Assembly (NCBI RefSeq): GCF_000218685.1
Contig: NW_006763298.1
Location: 878,049 to 942,048 of the forward strand
DNA length: 64,000 nt
Direction: 5' to 3'
Source of the DNA: Serpula lacrymans var. lacrymans S7.9
Taxonomy: Eukaryota > Basidiomycota > Agaricomycetes > Boletales > Serpulaceae
Under the pieces are notes generated by a model. The model searched no databases. It saw only the letters and a list, made by a program, of their open reading frames with translations, and was not told where the DNA came from. Shown in pieces: positions 57,521 to 64,000 of this stretch (within the stretch, counting starts at the first letter, position 1; every line of letters starts with the position of its first letter). A program made the translations under genes and the position numbers.

Positions 57521-59711
57521 TTAAACTCCACCATGAGACATTGAGTCACTATTCGTACGCTGCATTGTTGTGCTACGCATGGCAGCGGGGGCACTAGGCG
57601 TCGGACGTGGAGACACACTGTCCGACGGAGACGAAGACATTATAGAGTTTTTGGCAGCATGAATCGCTGCCAGCCTGTCCGGAACTGGACGAGGAGGCGG
57701 AGGAACCGACGGCGTCATCTTAGGAGAGGATCCTTGCCAGTTGTTCGGTGGCGGTATGGACGTGGTTAGACGTGGATCAGTTGGAGGTGGCGGCAATGTA
57801 GCCCAGGTAGGGCGTGATGGTAACGATGGCGGAGTTTGTTGAAGAAGACTTGCAGACCCAAACGGCGAAATCTGCGACATGGATGAGGGTTCAACTTTGA
57901 TGGTCACCTTTTTTCGGCTTGCCTCCCCTGCCTCTGCATCTACTTCCATATCTGCGTCCCTCTTTCGTTTCTGGGCTTGCGTGGGACCTCCTACTTTAAT
58001 GCCTTTCACGAAATCCAGCAACGTTTTCGAGACTCGGCCATTCATTCGGATATCTACGTGCTCCTGTCTTACATGCGCCCGCATTTCCCCGATCTTGTCT
58101 GCAAGTTCGCGCGACGACAGCTCCTCTTTGTGAACGGCGATAAGAAGACATATCGTGATAAACTCCACCGGAGATACCTTCCACTCTTTTTTCAAGAAAA
58201 CCCGACTGAGTGATTTATCGTCGACCAGATGCGATAGCACCCGGAAAGTGTCATGAATACGTTCCAAGAACGCCGAATCCTCCGATAGATCAACTTCATC
58301 TTCATAGTCTTCATCACTTTTTTTACTTTTCGCCTTTTTCGTCGCTGGCCCAGAAGTAGGTTTTGTAAGCCATTTTTCAAGCTGCGGCATCGTTCCAACC
58401 GAGTTTTGGTGTGGAAATTTGGCAATAATGTACAACGCCTGGGCTATACATCGGAAGTCGCCGCCACGAGATCTGTCCCAGTTGAGAGTGTCTTCGCCCA
58501 GAACACTATCCGTGGCGAAATACGTTGCCTGGATGCTGCGGACAAAGGCGGCCATTGGGGTACTAAGGACTTGAAGTTTTTCTGAAAGGAACAAAATTCG
58601 TAATCAGTCCTAAAAAAGAAAGTCATACGGTACATACCTGCAGGCGTAAGTGCCATTCCCAATTGAACCCTCTGAGTGCAAGGTAAACATTTGTTGCGAC
58701 GCTCGTAGCTCGTTATTGCAACACACCTGGAAGATTTCTCTTTCATCTGAATCCGTCAAGTCTTGGTATTCTATACAGACGATCTGTTTGTTTGCAAATA
58801 GTCGTCGATATTTGTCAGGAAGCAACTTGGTTCGACCGCGTTGTTTCGATTCCGCTGATTCTTTATACCATAACTTTTCGTTTGTTACTCTGTAGTTCAA
58901 ATGTTTAGATATGAATAGTATAACGATGCAACTGTTTACTTACGGATCTTTATCTAGATAGGAGAATTGAGTATAATTGTGAATAAGCTTATGCCACGTA
59001 TTGGACTTCACTTACGTGGTATCTGGAGAGAAAAGTTAGCGAAGATACAAGGATATAATGTTTTATGCTTACCATGCCATCCATGAATCTGCAAGGCAAG
59101 TTATGGTACATGAATATAATTTCATGCAAGGATATAGGCTGACCTACCTATACATAGAAGTGAGACGCTGCTTTCCGTCAATGCACGTCTTCGATTCGGA
59201 GCCATCGTCATGTTGGTGTGAGACTTGAGTACACAACCCGTTTATGGAATTAGATGATGAGAAATCGATAGCTATCTGCACGTACCAAAGATGACCGGTG
59301 GAATATAGAAGTTACGAAAAATAGAATCTATAAGGCCAATCTGCTTGGCTTCTGGCCAAACAACGTCTGTTCGAAAATGTCAGTAAATGTTAATTTCGCC
59401 TATGCCACACCAGAACACAGCGGAAAGATTAAGGACTCACCGCGTTGATATTCCGGCTCCAAGTTGATATCGGCGTTGATGATTTGTTCTACAGTGGAAC
59501 GTCGGCGTCAACAGCAGCGTGCGAGGCTTCATATCGCATACGCACCGTACAAGGCTTGTGTCGTATAGGTCGTAGCTCGCGGCAACTTCAATACGTTCCT
59601 TATTTTATATCCTCCTGATTTGTCTCCATTTTTTTTACCTCCTCTTCTTCTGATGGGTTGCGTTTCCTCGAGCTCGTCCTCGTAGTCTGTGAACTCTTCG
59701 CTGGAAGACAT
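57521..59711 (-). CDS. DUF262 (GmrSD N-terminal-like) protein, copy B
   Basis: Paralogue of copy A at 43028 on the other strand, roughly 550-560 residues. Seen: acidic start MSSSEEFTDYEDELEETQPI, then LEPEYQRDVVWPEAKQ, LIDSIFRNFYIPPVIF and CIDGKQRLTSMYRFMDG with the same DGKQR motif. The next block, IPHKDPVTNEKLWYK, is encoded across the same three microexons as in copy A: 16 nt at 59072-59087, 7 nt at 59016-59022 and 10 nt at 58944-58953. Further matches are EYQDLTDSDEREIFQRVQLG, RGGDFRCIAQALYIIAKF, VSPVEFITICLLIAVHK and KHVDIR-like EHVDIRMNGRVSKTLLDF. The tail is short and Pro/Ser-rich (PPPPRPVPDRLAAIHAAKNS) without the Arg/Asp/Ser end of copy A. The stop TAA is at 57521-57523. No nuclease half is visible. 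Function unknown. Confidence 0.85.
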
Positions 59712-60078
59712 GGCGCCAGTCGAATTGTGAGAATGAAAGATGTGGAACTTGGAGGAATCCGATATATGCTGGGTCGAAAGAACGTTCTGGCTTTCCTGAA
59801 ACGTCCAGTGTACAGGAATGTGGCTTCGCTCGGGCGGGTAAAGAACTGGAGAAGTTTTGTCAGAATGTTATCTGGTCTTGGTTATTGGGTTTTGTAATCA
59901 CGTGACATGTGGCGATTATTTTGCTGGTTCCAGTCAACGTTGCACGCATCTAGTTGTTCTCCATATACCACGACACGCTCACTATCACTCTCACTGTCAA
60001 CGCAAACATTACCGTTGTTCTGGTGTTTCCACTCTTTCAGTGTCTTGTATCTATGTCATCACCATTTCACGAACGTAT
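59712..60078. other. intergenic, DUF262 copy B promoter
   Basis: No gene or clear regulatory motif is seen. Confidence 0.4.
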
Positions 60079-60457
60079 ATGGATGTCCTTGACGCACCAG
60101 GCGCGCTCTTGATTGCCCCTGAACAAAAAGTCACTACGTCTTCACTTTTTTCCGAGGAGGCTTCATCCTCGTCAATCGAGTATCTTGAGATAAAATCAAA
60201 GTGGGTATTGGAATATTGGTGAAGTCCCCTACTCGTAGGTCGTTAACATGCCTTTCTAACTCTTAAGGGCTTCACATTATCACTTTGATGTCCAACGTGA
60301 TCCGACTATCTTAACCAGAGCTCACTATCCGCTGTTTAGTTTCATGACAATTGGCCCAACCCAACAGGATGTCAAGTCGTTTACTCCCCCCCGATTGGGG
60401 ACTGCAATCTACATCGCTAATCATTTTAATGTAGTAGTACAAAGGGGCGTGTACTAA
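60079..60457 (+). CDS. possible small two-exon gene
   Basis: ATG at 60079 (MDVLDAPGALLIAPEQK) runs through an acidic Ser-rich stretch to EIKS. A 67-nt intron (GTGGGT to CTTAAG, 60201-60267) then joins in frame to KASHYHFDVQRDPTILTRA, and the frame continues through TIGPTQQDVKSFTPPRLG to TAA (60455-60457). The second exon is open for about 63 codons and looks protein-like. No family is recognised. It could be part of a larger gene. Confidence 0.35.
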
Positions 60458-60829
60458 GACGGCGGCAAGCTTCTCGTTTGACTATATTTCAACTGGTATT
60501 CCAAGCTGTCAACATCACAAGGATACATGTTCACCTGATCAACGTCCGGCGAAAAAAGTAGTCGACGTCTTCGGCCTTCCACACTGCGATGGGAATAACG
60601 AGCATGTGCATCCCACTTCCACCATGATCTTTTTTAGGGACCGGTGTATGGGTTCTGCCAGTGCACATGAGGCGACGAGAGCGATGATCATGATCAGCTG
60701 TTATTCACTCCCAAGCAAGTACCGTGCCACCCCCTTTAAGTAACAATTGTCTTTCTTATTTCCACTTTTCTTGAAATCATCTTTGTGCACACTCGTGCGA
60801 CTTGCCGCTAAAAAATCTCATAAAATCTG

Positions 60830-61048
60830 TCAGCTTAATGTAAATCGAAAAGTTGTGCATTGAAGGAAGGCAAGGCTGATCAAAACAGACGATATTACGG
60901 GGATCGTACAAGATGCCATTAACAAATAATATCTCTCCTCATGAATGAATGCACACAACTCTCGAGCCAGTCGGTGCAAGTATTCAAAGAACCTATGGAC
61001 AATCTTGTCTGGGTCGGCACCCGGAAACCAAAACACGGAAGAAGTGTT
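60830..61048 (-). CDS. probable 3'-terminal exon of an unrecognised gene
   Basis: An open frame of about 70 codons starts at an acceptor (ATTTATTTAG, just above 61048) with NTSSVFWFPGADPDKIVHRF, continues through LARELCAFIHEERYY, has a hydrophobic stretch (MASCTIPVISSVLISLAFLQ), and ends TFRFTLS with TGA (60830-60832). No in-frame ATG precedes the acceptor. Upstream exons could not be chosen with confidence. Confidence 0.3.
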   Translation of the reverse strand, partial: NTSSVFWFPGADPDKIVHRFFEYLHRLARELCAFIHEERYYLLMASCTIPVISSVLISLAFLQCTTFRFTLS

Positions 61049-61434
61049 CTAAATAAATATTATGTGTGAACTTGAATGTCGTGGTGTCGACGTTTGGAAG
61101 TCGGAGGCCGAGCCAAGTGTTCTCAAGGTTTTGCGCCTCACCCTATGTCACCGTAATTGCTGTATGAATCATACGTGGGTGTCGTTATGGGCAATAACGC
61201 TCAGAAATTATGGGTGTTTCCGACAAGAAAGAAGGAATGCGTCTGCGGCCAGTATATCTGCATAGTAATCGAAGGTACTGGTGGTGTGGAGTGTCCAAAA
61301 TCTATACTGTGTGACGATTTACAATGGTGAAAACGTGATTAGTCCACAGGGGAAGCTGGTTTGTGGTTGTGGCTGTCATACGATGCCTTGATGGCTCTAT
61401 ACCGGCTGTCCCTCATGGATGTGAAGAATCAGCT

Positions 61435-62723
61435 TCATTGTCGACCGTTGGGATAGTTCAGGGTGGCCAGCGTGACGAGCAGGGAGTTATTAGCCAAGAC
61501 GAAAGTCAACTTAATATAAACGCTTCTGAAGCTTCAGAGAACTAGTGCCCTCAAAAAGCAAGGCATACCTGTATCCGAATGTTCTCCTAAGCATGGCAAA
61601 TTTGACGAAGAGGACTGACGCTTACATTCACACCAAATGACCCCCCTGTGATTGTTCGGTCCACGATGTATCCGAACCGGTGTTGAGCACGTTCAAAGAA
61701 GGGCGGACTGTTTCAGAAAATGGAGCACCAAACAACGATCTGATCCTAGTAGGAAAAGTAAGCCAATTAGACCATTTCTAACTCACTCCGTATAGCCCAT
61801 ATACTTCTTTCTAACATCGGGCCAACACTCTCCGTGAGTAACCCATATACTCATTTGCTCGTCTCAACCTCACGATATCGCTGAAAGTGTCAGGCGGCAC
61901 CATCCAAAAATACCATCCCATCGGAATGCCAAAGTCAGCTCGTACTATCCACCTTTCTCCGCGGGCGACGCCAGAGCACTGTCCCTTGCGGTTTCATGAC
62001 CATAAAAAGTCCGTGAGAGATACTAGGTACTTGAACCAAAAGGAATGAATCTGTTGATCCATCCCTGATGCTTGTGTGGCGGGTGATCCGGATACAGAAG
62101 TAAGATAGATAAAGTGCCTGAGGCGAGAACCAGGGGGAAGAAGCGAACAAGAAGGCAACGGATCAATGTTACACATGCGCTGGCAACTGTTGAGGATTAG
62201 AGCGATAAAACAAAATACGAGGACTGTCTGGCTGTGGAATCACCCCTTCCCTCAAGCTTGAGTGAACAGGTAAGTGTTACTTTTGACATGCCAAGACAAA
62301 AAATGACTGTGACAACTAACGTCGGCAGTTTATCAGGTCCTTCACGGGGAGATACGACAAAGCTGAATTTACCTCCGTCTATGGCATCGTACATTATGGC
62401 GTCTCACGATGCCCTGCCGTGGAAAACATAAACCGTTGAGGTCTGTATGCATAGAAGGTGAAAGGAATGGAACAAATACCAATTTTTAAACCGTAAAAAA
62501 GTGATGCGATGATGGCGGGATAGCTTACATCGCCATAGAAGATTGAGGGTCTGTATACGTGAATATATGGCTGTTTCGAAGTGCAAGGGTGGATAGTAGC
62601 TGTCAGTCACACAACAAGGGCAAAAGTAGGTTTGAGCTTCAGACTTACGTCACTAGTTCCTGTGCCAATCGTGAAGCTTGGCAGAAGTGTGATCGGGGAC
62701 TTGTTAAGTTCGGTGAGACCTTT
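61435..62723 (-). CDS. unrecognised multi-exon gene (5' end not found)
   Basis: Several short minus-strand exons with good splice sites chain in frame: 62649-62723 (KGLTELNKSPITLLPSFTIG), 62175-62256 (VIPQPDSPRILFYRSNPQQL), 62031-62117 (DGSTDSFLLVQ), 61851-61978 (GERWIVRADFGIPMGWYFWM, VPPDTFSDIVRLRRAN), 61787-61810 (KKYMGYT), 61626-61707 (PPFFERAQHRFGYIVDRTIT), 61569-61586 (ENIRIQ) and 61435-61509 (LTFVLANNSLLVTLATLNYP then TGA). The chain from 62117 to 61435 is frame-consistent; linkage to the two upstream exons is less sure, and no start codon was settled. The product looks beta-rich. I do not recognise the family. Antisense frames on the plus strand are partly open too, so treat this as a hypothesis. 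Confidence 0.38.
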
Positions 62724-63424
62724 CTACGAAAACGCCATACAATACAACCTGACTGAGACTGTACCAGTCCCGGAATGAATCCGGAATCCGAGCATACACA
62801 GATGTCAGAGAGGGGGAGTTTGGTTATACGCCTGAAACCGTAGATAAGGAACACAGAGTGGCTGATTTTGAATGGTAAATCTGATTATCGACAGGCTTTA
62901 AGAATGACATATTATTCTTTTGAGCCTTCTTATCTGATAAAGAATCAGAAGATGCGGCATTAAAACACTCTGATACGATACGACAAACTTGAGCCGGCAA
63001 TAGCGGGGGGCCTTTACTGGCAAGAGCTGATAAGTCTGATAAGTCGTGCCGCTGATGAAAAAAGGCTCAGCAATGGAGTAATATCAAAAATAAGTAAACG
63101 TACCTGGTGATGCTAGACGAAGTCCGAAAAAAATCGAGACGATATTTCATAAAGCTTGATGGATAAGGAAGTGGGAAAGAAACTAGTGGTGTGAAGGCTA
63201 CCAAAAGTGAGCCTGGTGAAAGGACTAGTGGTTGTAGGAAATGAGTAGGTACTAGAAAAAAGAGCTGAATGTGATAATAATGAGCTCTGAGTAGTACTTG
63301 TGCAGATGAGTTCGCAATACACGATTAGACGCATCAATCGGCTGTGGTGATAACAAAAATGGCCCCAGATGGCGTAGCTGGAATGTAACTTGCGCATGTG
63401 GATCAACCATCAGTACGATGCGCT
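62724..63424. other. stretch without a supported gene
   Basis: Possible upstream exons of the minus-strand gene ending at 61435 were not identifiable. The minus frame at 63113-63406 is unrecognised. Confidence 0.35.
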
Positions 63425-63786
63425 CTACTGCCGCGGCATGTAATTTATGCCCATTTTGTTCTGCCGAACTCGAACAGGATTGTCGAACACCTCTTCTACG
63501 GTAATGGTAGTATCAAGGCAACTTTATGGTCACTGGCCTTATCAAAAGCCCCAGAAAAGTCACAATCTTTGTCTAGCACGCGGTGTGCAGTACGGATGTG
63601 GAACTCATCGGTCAGAAACCATGGCAAAAGCGCAACTCCATCTTTTGAACTGGCAACTCGCATGTCAGTCCATGTTAGAAGTCTCTGGGCGTGCTCGTCG
63701 CGGTGATCAATCTCTGAATCATCCACACGATTGCTGTATTCGAATACACATAATGAGGTCTCATTGCAAATTAAAAAAGCTCCCAC
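63425..63786 (-). CDS. 3' part of an unrecognised gene, possibly frameshifted or with an unplaced intron
   Basis: A minus-strand frame reads SEIDHRDEHAQRLLTWTDMR, SSKDGVALLPWFLTDEFHIR and VLDKDCDFSGAFDKASDHKV before meeting a stop near 63497. A second frame immediately after reads DTTITVEEVFDNPVRVRQNK, MGINYMPRQ and TAG (63425-63427). The two look like one protein separated by a single-base frame change or a short intron near 63515. The 5' part was not found. No family is recognised. Confidence 0.3.
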
Positions 63787-64000
63787 CTGGTCTCACTGCC
63801 GCCCTATTTTTACGACGCCCCTTCCTTTTTGCTCATCTGTCCCTCGTATCAGGTCAATAAAGCTTTCTCATACCTCAAAACAAGGCTTGGCTTAGTATTG
63901 CCATATCTTCATTACCGTCGCACTTGGACTATGGCAGCCTAGGTATGGGAGATTCCATCATTGTCAACCGGTTCAATTTCCGAATCGCTTCCCTCGTTGA

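Noticed and set aside
62581..62778. Plus-strand frame ending NLTETVPVPE
   Set aside because: It is antisense to a minus-strand exon (62649-62723) that has both an acceptor and a GTAAGT donor; the minus reading is better supported.
1..64000. CRISPR arrays, rRNA genes, LTR retrotransposons or long transposase genes
   Set aside because: No regularly spaced repeats, rRNA motifs, long direct repeats or reverse-transcriptase/transposase motifs were seen on either strand.

Overview
The window is nuclear DNA of a filamentous basidiomycete, most likely a mushroom-forming Agaricomycete. The evidence is dense short introns (mostly about 45-80 nt, GT-AG), eukaryotic cell-cycle genes, spliced-type nuclear tRNA genes, and a secretome typical of wood or litter fungi: a GH5 cellulase with a CBM1 tail, a GH13 amylase with CBM20, a six-hairpin glycosidase and GPI-type chitin deacetylases. 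Nearly every gene is split, so the CDS spans given include introns; exon joins were made by eye from splice consensus, frame continuity and comparison between paralogues.

Layout. 0.5-7 kb (minus strand): a WDR48/UAF1-like WD40 protein, then an OMA1-type mitochondrial M48 peptidase. 7-11 kb: a 94-bp TIR element (MITE-like) and a SNG1-like membrane protein flanked by two identical tRNA-Glu(CTC) genes in opposite orientation. 11-15 kb: alpha-amylase (minus). 16-21 kb: a one-TM protein and two tandem SDR oxidoreductases. 20.9-26.2 kb: a relic and an intact copy of a secreted Cys-rich family, then the GH5 endoglucanase. 29-34.5 kb: tandem chitin deacetylases. 34.9-37.3 kb: aldehyde dehydrogenase. 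38.2-42.6 kb: condensin SMC2, head-to-head with a DUF262 protein (43-46.6 kb). 47-49 kb: a GPI-type six-hairpin glycosidase. 50.4-54.1 kb: an unrecognised protein of about 1,040 residues with six zinc-knuckle-like Cys modules. 54.6-57.1 kb: spindle-checkpoint MAD1. 57.5-59.7 kb: a second DUF262 protein. 60-64 kb: fragments of unrecognised multi-exon genes.

The most unusual content is the pair of eukaryotic DUF262 (GmrSD/SspE/BrxU-type N-terminal domain) proteins. They keep the DGKQR motif but show no GmrD-like nuclease half, and both genes carry the same run of three consecutive microexons (16, 7 and 10 nt). The Cys-module protein between them is the second most unusual. SMC2 and MAD1 both have MluI cell-cycle boxes (ACGCGT) just upstream, which suggests shared G1/S-type control. 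Polysaccharide-active and wall-modifying secreted enzymes fill most of the middle of the window.
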